Positions 1 through 9,488 of a stretch of 64,000 nt of DNA are shown one piece after another. A program made the position numbers and the translations under genes. Under the pieces are notes generated by a model that searched no databases, was not told the DNA's origin, and saw nothing but the letters and a program-made list of their open reading frames with translations. Source of the stretch: an uncultured Lachnospiraceae bacterium (GTDB lineage Bacteria; Bacillota; Clostridia; Lachnospirales; Lachnospiraceae); the NCBI GenBank assembly GCA_910586015.1, contig CAJUGJ010000004.1:82614-146613 (forward strand). Reading direction: 5' to 3'. How positions within the stretch are numbered: the stretch's first letter is position 1; every line of letters starts with the position of its first letter.

Positions 1-843
1 TAGATAACTTTTTTCACTAAATGCTATAGCAATGGTAATTGGTAAAAGTAGCATCACAGAATACTCTAAAACATACCACTGTTCTTTTTGGAGAATAACA
101 GAAAAGAAAATACTCCATGATATTATTTCAATTAATGAAATCAATATACGTTGTGGTTTCTTTATAATACCTTTTCTTAATCTGTCAAAAATCAGCCATG
201 CAATTACTCCAAAACAAATTCCAGCAAAGGCTCTAATAACTGCACCATTGAAATAAGTCTGAAATTCTAGTTCGCTTAAATGCGGTTTTTTACTAAACAT
301 CCAACCAAATGTTAAGATTGCCCCTAAAGGTGCAAAAACATGAACAAAAAAGTCTGTTTTTTTAGCCATAAGATAATATAATGGAAGCATTACAATCAAC
401 ATAGCGGAAATGTACCAATTTGGTGGATTGTTAATTTGAGGTAAAATTCCTCCCCCATTTACAGCAAATATCTCTGGAAACATACGAAATATAATCTGAT
501 TTACAGTTTTAGGATTTTTCGCATATAAAATTATCTGTATTAATGTTCTAAGTATAAGTGCAACCCAATATGGAATTGCTAGATATTGGAATTTCTTTAA
601 TACATAAGAGAGTGCTGCCTTTCCACTTTCATCATTATTTTGTATATTACTTTTTCGCATAAAACTATCAACCATTAACATTCCTGAAAGTACAAAAAAG
701 AAGTGTACACTTATCCAACCAAGTCCTGTTGGAATATAAAAATTTGTATTTTTATTTATTAGTGCATGTGTATGGGATAAAAATACACATCCTGTAAAGA
801 TTAATTTTAAAAAGTCTAATTGGTAATTTCTTTGATTTTTCAT
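1..843 (-). CDS. Acyltransferase-3 family membrane O-acyltransferase (partial)
   Basis: The frame is open from an ATG at 843 to the window edge (281 residues), so the 3' end is missing. It begins MKNQRNYQLDFLKLIFTGCV and soon has LSHTHA and GLGWISVHFFFVLSGMLM, the histidine-containing first segments typical of acyltransferase-3 (OafA-like) integral membrane proteins. Several further hydrophobic segments follow. Such enzymes move acetyl groups across the membrane to decorate polysaccharides. It starts 6 bases after the FrhB-like gene and is probably the last visible gene of the polysaccharide operon. The substrate cannot be told from sequence. Confidence 0.85.
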   Translation of the reverse strand, partial: MKNQRNYQLDFLKLIFTGCVFLSHTHALINKNTNFYIPTGLGWISVHFFFVLSGMLMVDSFMRKSNIQNNDESGKAALSYVLKKFQYLAIPYWVALILRTLIQIILYAKNPKTVNQIIFRMFPEIFAVNGGGILPQINNPPNWYISAMLIVMLPLYYLMAKKTDFFVHVFAPLGAILTFGWMFSKKPHLSELEFQTYFNGAVIRAFAGICFGVIAWLIFDRLRKGIIKKPQRILISLIEIISWSIFFSVILQKEQWYVLEYSVMLLLPITIAIAFSEKSYL

Positions 844-849
844 ACTTTT

Positions 850-2568
850 TTAATCACTTTGACTATTATATATGATTTTTACAAACTGTTTTGCTGCTTC
901 CTGATAATAAATATCATTTAAATTCCATGTAAATCTTCCATATTTATGAGCAAACTGGCAATAATTAAATTCTTTCTGAATTTCTACAACATTAATTTGA
1001 TTTATATTTTTTTCTAAAATGTCATAATATTTTTCTAGTACTGTATTAATTTTTGTTATTGTTTTTAATTCTTTTTCATCAAATTTAATTATATTCCTAT
1101 ATTCATCTTCATACTGTTCAACTAAATATGTTTTTAATAAAATTATTTTTTTTGTATTAAAGTTTGTTTTTAAAAAGTCTAAAAAAGCGTTATATTTTTC
1201 TTTCCATAAATCATAGTTACAGTCATATAAAGAAATTGTGTCTTGATATACAAAATTTGTATCATTTAATGCTTCACTAACAGTAATAAAAGAATTTTGA
1301 TATGGTATAACTCCAAACCGTTCCTCTAAAAAATCAATAAATAAAAAATCGATTGTTTCACAAGATAAAATGGATAAAAACTCTTTGTTAAAATCCGCTT
1401 TTACCATTTTTTCTCTAAATGGGTTTGTTGGCATTGCAATATCTTTTGGTAATTTAACTGCTGGAGACATTAAACTTATAATACTACAATTACTATATTG
1501 ATAAATTAATTTACTTTGGCTATTTGAGCACAGTTCCATAACAGATGCTCTTAAATTATAACTTCCAAAAATTCCAAATTTATAATTCGCTTTTGCAAAT
1601 TTATTTCCAAATCCTGTATATTCTTGTACTAATTCATAAAAAGATTTTTCATTTAATGATAACTGTTTTAAAAACTTTTCTTGGTCTGGATGATTTTTAT
1701 AAGGATAACATGCTCCTGGATTTCCTCTATAAATTATATTCACATCAACTTCCATAACTGTCATTTCATTTTTTAATGTTTCTAATATAGAAAGTCCTTT
1801 ATCAGAATGTGTAATAACTGCTGAAACTCCCATTGAATGAAATACTTCAGGAGCATTATTCTCACATCCCCAAAAATCTCCTATAGATAGATCAGCATAA
1901 ATATTATTTGATTTCAATTTAAACTTACAATTTGCACATGAAGGAAGTATTGCTAAGTGTTTAGCATAGGCAATAGTAAAAGAGTCATTTTCTCTTGATA
2001 AAATATATTCTTGTCCATCTTTTGTTTTTATACGAATATGTGGGTATTTCCACCCCTTTCCTGTTTCATTTAGGAAACGCTCCTCCATAATTTTATATCT
2101 TGATTCATATTCAATAATTTCTTGTTTTAACTCTTTAGATAAATCTTCAATATATTTTTTCCAAGCAGTAGTTACTATTACTCCAGAACAAAACACTTGT
2201 ATAATTATTAAGTTATCATATTGCATTTTTAAAAATTTCGTCAATCCTGCTGCCTGACATGGAGTTCCAGAAAATAATACTTTCCTTCCTTTTAATAAAT
2301 GTTCTTTTATATCTTTATATGAATTTTTTATATTACTTTGAACATACTTCGATTTTCGTAATTTTTCTAATTCCAATAAATTTTCTGCCGATTGATGGAT
2401 TATATTTAGGTTTTCATCATATGCTGCACCATATACAATCCCCCCCTGCTCTAGTACTCTTTTAGCAACAGCAAAAAAAACTCCACCTGAAGTACTTCTT
2501 TGTAATTGTTCTATATTTTTTAAGGTACATGCAAATCCTCTATTCACTTTTTTATCATCTAAAATCAA
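850..2568 (-). CDS. FrhB-like (coenzyme F420 hydrogenase beta family) protein fused to a DUF6270-like domain
   Basis: 572 residues from a TTG start with AAGGAG seven bases upstream. Residues about 10-320 carry FrhB-family signatures: STSGGVFFAVAKRVL, LFSGTPCQAAGL, CANCKFK and ADLSIGDFWG. Residues about 330-570 (FGIFGSYNLRASVMELC onward, with ISLMSP) resemble the DUF6270 SGNH-like domain of polysaccharide loci. Relatives in pyruvyltransferase loci usually begin with a cysteine-rich ferredoxin segment; this one lacks it and starts directly at the flavin domain. Neighbours are a pyruvyltransferase (upstream) and an acyltransferase (downstream). A redox or modification role in polysaccharide synthesis is inferred; no specific reaction is known to me. 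Confidence 0.75.
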   Translation of the reverse strand: MILDDKKVNRGFACTLKNIEQLQRSTSGGVFFAVAKRVLEQGGIVYGAAYDENLNIIHQSAENLLELEKLRKSKYVQSNIKNSYKDIKEHLLKGRKVLFSGTPCQAAGLTKFLKMQYDNLIIIQVFCSGVIVTTAWKKYIEDLSKELKQEIIEYESRYKIMEERFLNETGKGWKYPHIRIKTKDGQEYILSRENDSFTIAYAKHLAILPSCANCKFKLKSNNIYADLSIGDFWGCENNAPEVFHSMGVSAVITHSDKGLSILETLKNEMTVMEVDVNIIYRGNPGACYPYKNHPDQEKFLKQLSLNEKSFYELVQEYTGFGNKFAKANYKFGIFGSYNLRASVMELCSNSQSKLIYQYSNCSIISLMSPAVKLPKDIAMPTNPFREKMVKADFNKEFLSILSCETIDFLFIDFLEERFGVIPYQNSFITVSEALNDTNFVYQDTISLYDCNYDLWKEKYNAFLDFLKTNFNTKKIILLKTYLVEQYEDEYRNIIKFDEKELKTITKINTVLEKYYDILEKNINQINVVEIQKEFNYCQFAHKYGRFTWNLNDIYYQEAAKQFVKIIYNSQSD

Positions 2569-2603
2569 TTTTTTTCTCCTTGTTCTACCTGTCTGTTACA
2601 TTT

Positions 2604-3662
2604 CTACAAAAGTGCAGTCTTTAAAAAATTTAAAGAATCTCCCCTAAATTTTAACAATTTTTCATAAACAGCATCATAATCAATATCTAATGATACCTCT
2701 TCTGGTCTAAGATAGTCATAAACAAGTCGATCTTTCATTCCAAGAGCTTTAAGTAAACTTTCAAATCTTGAACCTGTTTTTTTATCTACATAAACATAAA
2801 AGGGTTTTCTAAATATAATTGAGAAGATCATTGCATGATATGATTTTGTAATAACAAGCGAGGCATCGGATATATAGGATAAAAATTCTATCGGTCCATA
2901 AAATCGAGTACTTATAGATTTATATGGAAAAATTCCTTCTGGAATTTCTGCAAAAGTATGCACTACATCATATTGATGTAAACGACTATATTTATTTATC
3001 ATACTTATTATTGCACAATCAGCAGAATGTGGTTGATAATAAAAAATATACTTGTCTGGCTTTGGCGGATTTACAGACTTTTTAAGTTGTTCATAAATAT
3101 CTCGATCAAGTAAAAGGGTAGGATCGCATACAAAATATGTCTTCTTATCTGTAAATTTATTTATATATTCGCAATGAATACTTTCTCTTACAGACAAAAA
3201 ATCAAATGTATTAATATACTTTTCAAAGAGTTCTGTTTTAAGTGTATCCACTTTTGCTCCTACACTTGCTGCATAAGCAATTTTTGTCTTTCCCTTTGGA
3301 ACAAATGAACCAAAAAACTCAGGAATTTCCCATGCTACTGTATTCCATATTTGATCGCTACCAAAAATATATTTATCAAATATTGGTGCATTTTCTAATG
3401 TCAATTTTCTTTCTGGAGTAGTATATAATCCTATTTCCTTTCTTCGAAATTCATTAAAAATTTCATTTTTTTCAACAAGTTGTTTTTTATAACGTTCAAA
3501 TCCGGGCTTAACCAATTCCGTTTGATTGCCGCAAATAAAATTTACTAACTCTGCGTGACAATCGGGACAATAGGTATTAATTGCTTTCCTCATAGCAAAT
3601 GCTTGAAGTATTTCACCAAAATTATTTCCATATACTGTTGTAGTAATTCCAATCGTCTTCAT
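2604..3662 (-). CDS. Polysaccharide pyruvyl transferase family protein
   Basis: 352 residues; start supported by GGGAGG six bases before ATG. N-terminal GITTTVYGNNFGEILQAFAM and FIFGSDQIWN-type motif (YIFGSDQIWNTVAWE, about residue 90-105), then FFGSFVPKGKTKIAYAASVG, and a C-terminal half with SDASLVITKSYHAMIFSIIF: the CsaB/WcaK-like pyruvyltransferase fold. Family members add pyruvate ketals from PEP to sugars of surface polymers, or in some branches act as glycosyltransferases. It is often paired with FrhB-like proteins, as here. Same operon, 9 bases after the preceding gene. Confidence 0.85.
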   Translation of the reverse strand: MKTIGITTTVYGNNFGEILQAFAMRKAINTYCPDCHAELVNFICGNQTELVKPGFERYKKQLVEKNEIFNEFRRKEIGLYTTPERKLTLENAPIFDKYIFGSDQIWNTVAWEIPEFFGSFVPKGKTKIAYAASVGAKVDTLKTELFEKYINTFDFLSVRESIHCEYINKFTDKKTYFVCDPTLLLDRDIYEQLKKSVNPPKPDKYIFYYQPHSADCAIISMINKYSRLHQYDVVHTFAEIPEGIFPYKSISTRFYGPIEFLSYISDASLVITKSYHAMIFSIIFRKPFYVYVDKKTGSRFESLLKALGMKDRLVYDYLRPEEVSLDIDYDAVYEKLLKFRGDSLNFLKTALL

Positions 3663-3671
3663 AGATCCTCC

Positions 3672-4088
3672 CTATAAAGTAAATACAATGTCATTTAATG
3701 ATAATAACTTAGATTCTGGAATTCCTATTTTTACTAATTCATCTGCGATCTTGTTATAGTAATACACATGACATATTACAATTATATCTACTTCTTCTTG
3801 TTTACAAATATCTTTTATATCAATCATTTGTATGCCATTAAGATTTTTAGGAAACATCTTTGCATTTTTATCTGCTATATATACAACATTAATTCCTTCT
3901 GCAATAGCTTCTTCTAAAAAAATATTTCCTAATGAACTCAAACTACAAATTGCTATCTTCTTATATCCATAAGCATCTAAAAAGTCTTTCATCTTCTTCC
4001 CTTTAAACTTTTTATATGTCCATTCGTGTAAAGTTACATATGAAAAAGCAAATTGATCTTTTTTATATATATCTGAATAATCCCACAT
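3672..4088 (-). CDS. Small Rossmann-like protein of polysaccharide loci
   Basis: 138 residues, start supported by TTGGAGG. After an about 30-residue leader, MKDFLDAYGYKKIAICSLS and GNIFLEEAIAEGINVVYIADKNA read as one beta-alpha-beta nucleotide-binding-like unit, then IDIIVICHVYYYNKIADEL-type alternation. It resembles the isolated Rossmann modules found beside or fused to glycosyltransferases and PglD-like transferases. No catalytic motif recognised and function unassigned. Operon position between the pyruvyltransferase and a glycosyltransferase-like gene suggests a role in polymer assembly. Confidence 0.6.
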   Translation of the reverse strand: MWDYSDIYKKDQFAFSYVTLHEWTYKKFKGKKMKDFLDAYGYKKIAICSLSSLGNIFLEEAIAEGINVVYIADKNAKMFPKNLNGIQMIDIKDICKQEEVDIIVICHVYYYNKIADELVKIGIPESKLLSLNDIVFTL

Positions 4089-4110
4089 AATTTAATCCTC
4101 CAATTTACGT

Positions 4111-5376
4111 TTACCAATTCCCACGATCAAAAATGTACATATTTTCATAATTATTTTTGTTCCATATAATGGCAGCTCTCATTCCAGAATTCATTCCTCC
4201 TATAATACAAGTACATTTTGATAACATATACATTTCTGTAAGATAATCCAAATTTGTTTGATATTTCTGTCCATCTTCATATAAAACATTATCTTCGCTC
4301 GTTGGTTTATATGTATAACGTTTTCTTGGCAGAAAAATGAGTTTATCTTCAAAACAATCTTTCAGTTCATCTATTACTAATTGTGATTCACAAGTAACAA
4401 AACAATAGTCTAACTCCCATTCCTCCATCTTTTGATTGATTAATACCTTCAATTGTTCCATGTCGGGTTGTATAGGATGATTTTTAACAACCGCAGACCC
4501 ATATGACATAGCTCTTACGCATACCCCTAATATTCTTCCTTCTTCAGGAAAGTTTTCATTGATTCGTTTTTCAAAATATGTCTTTGTTATATCATTAAAT
4601 TCAAAAAGTTCTGAATATTTTGGACAGTTTATTGCTAATCTCTTTGCATAATTATTAAATGGAGATTTGAATTGTACTTCAGGAATATATCCATAATTTC
4701 GTGTATTTTGATCAGATAAAATAACATTCTTACTTTGATAAACCTCTTCTAAAGTATAATCAGAAGGCTGTTTCCAATAATATTCCCAACAATCTGTAGT
4801 TCCATTTATTGGCATTTCTTCTTGATGTGGAAAAGTTCCATAATTTCTCCAATCAATAATAGGTATATAACCATTATTAACTGCATAAGTTAAATGTTGA
4901 AGACTTCTATAATAATGGAATAATAAATTAGAAACAGTTGTTGCCAACTCATTAGCTTCCATAAAATAATATGGGCGTATAACAAAAAAGGTCTTATCTT
5001 TATTTTTATTACCAAAACACTTTCTTTTTTGACATCCTTTGGTAAATAGCTCTCTTCTTAAACATACTCTTTTTAATGCTACTTTTCTTCCTATATTTCG
5101 TTGTGTTATATCTGTATAAAATTCATGAAAGTTATATACTGTTTCTGAATAAAATTTCTTTGGTAAAATTAAAACAATTAAAGACTGTAATATAGCAAAT
5201 ATAAGTGATAAAACAAAATCAAAAGGGAAAAATAATATTTTCCAAAAAATTTTTAATTCCTTTTTATTGGTCATAATAGTTTTAATTCTTGTTAGACTAT
5301 ATTTTAAATGTTCTTTTAACTTTCTAGGCATTATCATACTCATTATAATACCCAAAAATTTCAATAAAATGTTCAT
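4111..5376 (-). CDS. Putative glycosyltransferase, paralogue of the gene at 6303-7337
   Basis: 421 residues. A basic N-terminus and a hydrophobic stretch at about 45-75 (LFFPFDFVLSLIFAILQS) suggest membrane anchoring. The rest shares the pattern PINGTxxxWEYYxxQPSxYxLEEVYQSKxVILS and a C-terminal SKCTCIIGGMNSGMRAAI with the 344-residue neighbour, so the two are paralogues. The layout (F/Y-VIRP start, nucleotide-sugar-like C-terminal segment with a Gly-rich loop) loosely recalls GT-B fucosyltransferase-like families, but I do not recognise a named family. The other paralogue lacks the N-terminal anchor. Confidence 0.6.
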   Translation of the reverse strand: MNILLKFLGIIMSMIMPRKLKEHLKYSLTRIKTIMTNKKELKIFWKILFFPFDFVLSLIFAILQSLIVLILPKKFYSETVYNFHEFYTDITQRNIGRKVALKRVCLRRELFTKGCQKRKCFGNKNKDKTFFVIRPYYFMEANELATTVSNLLFHYYRSLQHLTYAVNNGYIPIIDWRNYGTFPHQEEMPINGTTDCWEYYWKQPSDYTLEEVYQSKNVILSDQNTRNYGYIPEVQFKSPFNNYAKRLAINCPKYSELFEFNDITKTYFEKRINENFPEEGRILGVCVRAMSYGSAVVKNHPIQPDMEQLKVLINQKMEEWELDYCFVTCESQLVIDELKDCFEDKLIFLPRKRYTYKPTSEDNVLYEDGQKYQTNLDYLTEMYMLSKCTCIIGGMNSGMRAAIIWNKNNYENMYIFDRGNW

Positions 5377-5398
5377 ATACTATCTACACCTCTTTAAT

Positions 5399-6289
5399 TT
5401 ATTGGTAAAGCAAATCAATTATATTAATGTCCTTACTAATACTTTCATAATACCTATATAATAACTGTATCCCTAAATCTATATCTATAAAAATTGTATT
5501 CGAAGTTTCTAATAATAAACGTTGATTATCTGCTGTGTATTCTTTTGCAAATCCTTCTTTACATACATAAATTGGTATATCTTTTCCACTAATAGATTTA
5601 ACTTTTTCAGCGATTGATAAAAGATCAATCTTTTTTCCAGAGCACATATTATAAGTATGATAGTTAGGTTTATTATCTATAAACCACTTTACAAGGTTGC
5701 AAAAATCGTCAATATATAAATAATCAAAATAGACATTTTGTCTAATTGTAATTGGTAAATTTTTTATAGCCTTACAGCACGCCCCCGAAATAAATGTAGT
5801 ACGCCAGTTTTCATATTTTCCATATAAACCAAATATACGTAGATTATAAATATTTCTGCTTTGTTCAATCTGTTTTCCTATAATATACTTTGCCAATCCA
5901 TACTCGTTTTTTGGAACTCCATTTCCTAATACAGTTTCATTAACACTAGAAATATTTTCACTTTTATCGTATTCTGCACCTGAACCAAAATATAACATTT
6001 TTCCAAATAGTTCATGATAGCGTTCTAAATTAAAAAACATACGTAAATCACTATCTAATTCATGATATATTGTGCCTTCAGCCAGTCTACGAGGATTGCA
6101 AACTGCTGCATGAATAACCACATCAAATTTATATTCCTTTAAATAATCATATACCATACTTTCTTTGGTTAAATCTAAATCCCTGCTTGATGGTGTAAAA
6201 AGTTGATATTCCTCTTTAAAATTTATCAGATATTCTTTTAAATTTAATCCTATAAAACCACTACTGCCTAGTAAAAGAATTTTTTTCAT
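5399..6289 (-). CDS. NAD-dependent epimerase/dehydratase (possible CDP-sugar reductase/epimerase)
   Basis: 296 residues from ATG at 6289, where GAGAG lies about 8 bases upstream and MKKILLLGSSGFIGLN gives the Rossmann glycine motif; a longer reading from 6334 would overlap the upstream gene by 32 bases. Short-chain dehydrogenase features: GxxGxxG, DVVIHAA, a YGLAKYIIG (YxxxK) active site, LRIFGLYG. Position next to rfbF/G/H suggests it acts on a CDP-4-keto sugar (RfbJ/RfbS-like role), but the sequence also resembles GDP-fucose synthase-type enzymes, so the substrate is an inference. Confidence 0.75.
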   Translation of the reverse strand: MKKILLLGSSGFIGLNLKEYLINFKEEYQLFTPSSRDLDLTKESMVYDYLKEYKFDVVIHAAVCNPRRLAEGTIYHELDSDLRMFFNLERYHELFGKMLYFGSGAEYDKSENISSVNETVLGNGVPKNEYGLAKYIIGKQIEQSRNIYNLRIFGLYGKYENWRTTFISGACCKAIKNLPITIRQNVYFDYLYIDDFCNLVKWFIDNKPNYHTYNMCSGKKIDLLSIAEKVKSISGKDIPIYVCKEGFAKEYTADNQRLLLETSNTIFIDIDLGIQLLYRYYESISKDINIIDLLYQ

Positions 6290-6302
6290 AGTTAAATCTC
6301 TC

Positions 6303-7337
6303 TCATCTTTTTTTTGAATTTGGCAATAATCCATTATCTACAATTTTACAATGCTCATATTTCATTTTATTTTTTATTACTGCATAGCGAATACCACTTG
6401 TAATCGTCCCAACAAGTGCATTACATCTTGATAATAATTCCATTTCTACTAAATATCCTAAAGTAGTTTCATGAATATTTTCTGCTGCATATAATTGCTT
6501 ATATCGTGTTAAATTGGTTTCTTCTCCTCGTTTTCGCCTTTTTCTTGATAAAACAATTAATTTATCTTCAAAATGCTTTTTAAATACTTCTACAATCGTT
6601 TCCTCATCAGAAGTCAGAAAAATTTTCTCCATTTTCCATTCCTTCATTAACTTAATTGCCATCTGAAGTAGTTCTTCTGCTTCTAGCTGCATAGGATGTC
6701 CTTCTCCCTGATAATAACAATCTTTAGCATGACCTCCATAACGATAAGAAACACCTAATACCTTTTCTTTTACATTAAAATATTCTTTATAAATCTTTTC
6801 TACAACATTATTTGTAGGAACATTCAGAGGAATTTGATCTGCTATTCTACTAAACTCTTCTATAATAGTAGGATCACTATATTGATTCGGATCATATCCC
6901 ATATCATATTCCCCGAACCAACTTCGTTTTGATAAAATTACATGTTTACTTTGATAGACTTCTTCTAATGAATAAGAAGAAGGTTGAACAAAATAATATT
7001 CCCATGCGTTATAAGTTCCATTGATTGGTTTATCAACACTGTTATATACTGGATAGTTCTTTTCATCTATAATTGGAATCCATCCTCTTTTTTCTGCATA
7101 AAAGAGATGGGAAACAACATAAAAATAATTTGCCATCAAATTCAGTCTTGCACCAATATACAATTTTGAATCACAATCGACACTTCTGATGACATAAAAA
7201 ATTTTATCAGGATTTTTATTTCCAAAAGACTTTTTTCGTTCTCTTCCAATCCAATGATATAAAATATTTTTAGTAGCCGGAACAAATTTCCATTTTTTAT
7301 ACTGTCCCAGAACCTGTTTTAATAAGTTCCAAAACAT
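6303..7337 (-). CDS. Putative glycosyltransferase, paralogue of the gene at 4111-5376
   Basis: 344 residues, sharing PINGTYNAWEYYFVQPSSYS and EEVYQSKHVILS with the 421-residue gene downstream. It begins with soluble, basic sequence and no clear membrane segment. The C-terminal part (ELLSRCNALVGTITSGIRYA) matches the Gly-rich C-terminal segment of its paralogue. Its start overlaps the stop of rfbF by one base (TAATG), indicating translational coupling. Probably transfers one of the sugars of the repeat unit, but family and donor are not established. Confidence 0.6.
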   Translation of the reverse strand: MFWNLLKQVLGQYKKWKFVPATKNILYHWIGRERKKSFGNKNPDKIFYVIRSVDCDSKLYIGARLNLMANYFYVVSHLFYAEKRGWIPIIDEKNYPVYNSVDKPINGTYNAWEYYFVQPSSYSLEEVYQSKHVILSKRSWFGEYDMGYDPNQYSDPTIIEEFSRIADQIPLNVPTNNVVEKIYKEYFNVKEKVLGVSYRYGGHAKDCYYQGEGHPMQLEAEELLQMAIKLMKEWKMEKIFLTSDEETIVEVFKKHFEDKLIVLSRKRRKRGEETNLTRYKQLYAAENIHETTLGYLVEMELLSRCNALVGTITSGIRYAVIKNKMKYEHCKIVDNGLLPNSKKR

Positions 7338-8113
7338 TAGTTATTCCACACTTTCCATGGAGCATTTCCGGATGCCCACATTTTCTCTAACATTTCATGT
7401 TCTTTTTTTGTATCCATACACTGCCAAAACCCTTTATGAAGATAGGATACAAGTTGTCCCTCTGCTGCTAATCTTTCTAATGGTTCTTTTTCAAATACAC
7501 ACTCTTTTCCGCCTAAATAATCAAATATTTTTGGTTCTAATACCATATAACCTGCATTTATCGGTTCGGTATCTGTCTTTGATTTTTCACGAAAAGCTCT
7601 GACATATCCATCTTGAATATCAAGTACACCAAATCTTTGTTCAATTTTGACGGCTGTAAGTGTTGCTATTTTTCCATTCTGTCGATGGAACTTTAATAAA
7701 TCAGAAATATTTACATCACACACTCCATCTCCATATGTCATAAAAAATGTTTCATCTCCAACGTATTTTTGAACTGCTTTAATACGTCCTCCAGTCATTG
7801 TTTTAAGACCAGTATTAATCACTGTCACTTTCCAAGGCTCTGTTTTTTTATTATGAATGATTACCTTATTATCTTCATAAAAATCAAATGTGACATCACA
7901 AGTTAGTAAAAAATAATCTGCAAACCATTCTTTTATCATATGCTGCTTATATCCTGCACAAATAATAAATTCATTAATTCCAAAATAAGAATACTCTTTC
8001 ATGATATGCCATAAAATTGGCATACCTCCAATTTCAACCATTGGTTTTGGTCTAAGCTGTGTTTCTTCTGATATTCTAGTTCCTAGCCCACCTGCTAATA
8101 ATACTACTTTCAT
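7337..8113 (-). CDS. rfbF: Glucose-1-phosphate cytidylyltransferase
   Basis: 258 residues, the usual RfbF length. N-terminal MKVVLLAGGLGTRISEETQL and RPKPMVEIGGMPILWHIM are the nucleotidyltransferase signature, with TYGDGVCDVNI downstream for metal binding and NAGYMVLEP. Makes CDP-glucose from CTP and glucose-1-phosphate, the first step toward CDP-3,6-dideoxyhexoses. It sits with rfbH and rfbG, which confirms the CDP rather than dTDP branch. AAAGGG ribosome site upstream. Confidence 0.95.
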   Translation of the reverse strand: MKVVLLAGGLGTRISEETQLRPKPMVEIGGMPILWHIMKEYSYFGINEFIICAGYKQHMIKEWFADYFLLTCDVTFDFYEDNKVIIHNKKTEPWKVTVINTGLKTMTGGRIKAVQKYVGDETFFMTYGDGVCDVNISDLLKFHRQNGKIATLTAVKIEQRFGVLDIQDGYVRAFREKSKTDTEPINAGYMVLEPKIFDYLGGKECVFEKEPLERLAAEGQLVSYLHKGFWQCMDTKKEHEMLEKMWASGNAPWKVWNN

Positions 8114-8126
8114 ATGATCCCTTTCA

Positions 8127-9467
8127 TTACAATGCTTTTAATAGCATTTCAGCTATATAATCTGTCATACTTTCTGTAATACCAGGATAAACTCCAAGCC
8201 AAAACGAGCGATTCATAATTTTATCCGTAGTATCCAGTTTTCCAACTACACGAAATCCTTCTTTTGTTTTTCTCATTTCATCAAAACATGGATGTTTTAT
8301 TATATTTCCTGCAAACAACATTCTTGTCTGAATTTTTTGTTCCTCTAAATATCTAACAACTGTATTCCGTTCAACACCTTCTTTACAAGTAATCATAAAG
8401 CCAAACCAGTTTGGAATAGAATTTGGGGATGCCTCTGGTAAGATATAGTACTTTTCAGCCCCTAACTCTATCAATTTATTTTTCATATTTTGGAAATTTT
8501 TCTGTCTTGTAATACAAAATTCTGGAAGTTTCTTTATTTGTGCACATCCGACTGCTGCCTGCATATCTGTGATTTTAAGATTATATCCTAGATGAGAATA
8601 AACATATTTATGATCATATCCTATTGGTAATTCTCCATACTGCCTATCAAATCTATGTCCACAAAAATTATCCTGTCCTGGCATACATACACAATCTCTT
8701 CCCCAATCTCTCATAGAACGCAGTATTTTATGGAGTAATGGATTATTTGTGTAAACGGCTCCTCCCTCTCCCATCGTTATATGATGTGGTGGATAAAAAG
8801 AGGATGTTCCAATGTCTCCTATTGTACCTGTAAAATATTCTTTATCTTCTATTTTATATTTTGAGCCTAGTGCATCACAATTATCTTCAATTAACCAAAG
8901 GTTATGTCTGTCACAAAATTCTCTGACTGTTTTTAGATCAAAAGGATTTCCTAAAGTATGTGCCATCATAACTGCTTTGGTTTTTTCAGATAATGCTTTC
9001 TCTAGCATAGATGTATCAATATTATATTGAGGAATTGTAATATCAACAAAAACAGGCACTGCTCCAAATTGAATAATCGGTGCTATTGTAGTAGGAAACC
9101 CTGCTGCTACTGTAATAACTTCATCTCCACGCTTTATTGCTCTTTCTTTTAACAGAGGAGAAGTCAAAGACATAAACGCTAATAGATTAGCAGAAGAACC
9201 TGAATTTACAGAAGAACAGTATTTTACATTTAAAAAATCTTCCAATTCTTTTTCAAACTCTGCTACATATCTTCCAGCGGTAAGCCAAAAATCCAAAGCA
9301 CTATCTACTAAATTTGTCATTTCCTTTTCATCATAAACTCTACCTGAATAGGGAATTCTATCTCCAATTACATATTCTTTATTCTTGTTATGATATTGAT
9401 CATAATACTCTGAAACAAGAGATAAAATTTTTTCTCTTGCTTGCTTTTCACTCATATTTTCAAACAT
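8127..9467 (-). CDS. rfbH: CDP-4-keto-6-deoxyglucose 3-dehydrase (E1)
   Basis: 446 residues. Aminotransferase-fold enzyme using PMP: at residues 228-229 it has PPHHITMGEGG, where the usual Schiff-base lysine is replaced by histidine, the hallmark of E1/RfbH. Iron-sulphur ligands are visible as C259-x-C261-x7-C269 with an upstream C197. Removes the 3-hydroxyl of CDP-4-keto-6-deoxyglucose and needs electrons from a reductase (RfbI/E3), which is not present in this window. Lies between rfbG and rfbF; start supported by AGAGG. Confidence 0.95.
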   Translation of the reverse strand: MFENMSEKQAREKILSLVSEYYDQYHNKNKEYVIGDRIPYSGRVYDEKEMTNLVDSALDFWLTAGRYVAEFEKELEDFLNVKYCSSVNSGSSANLLAFMSLTSPLLKERAIKRGDEVITVAAGFPTTIAPIIQFGAVPVFVDITIPQYNIDTSMLEKALSEKTKAVMMAHTLGNPFDLKTVREFCDRHNLWLIEDNCDALGSKYKIEDKEYFTGTIGDIGTSSFYPPHHITMGEGGAVYTNNPLLHKILRSMRDWGRDCVCMPGQDNFCGHRFDRQYGELPIGYDHKYVYSHLGYNLKITDMQAAVGCAQIKKLPEFCITRQKNFQNMKNKLIELGAEKYYILPEASPNSIPNWFGFMITCKEGVERNTVVRYLEEQKIQTRMLFAGNIIKHPCFDEMRKTKEGFRVVGKLDTTDKIMNRSFWLGVYPGITESMTDYIAEMLLKAL

Positions 9468-9488
9468 AGTTCTATCCTCTCAACATAT

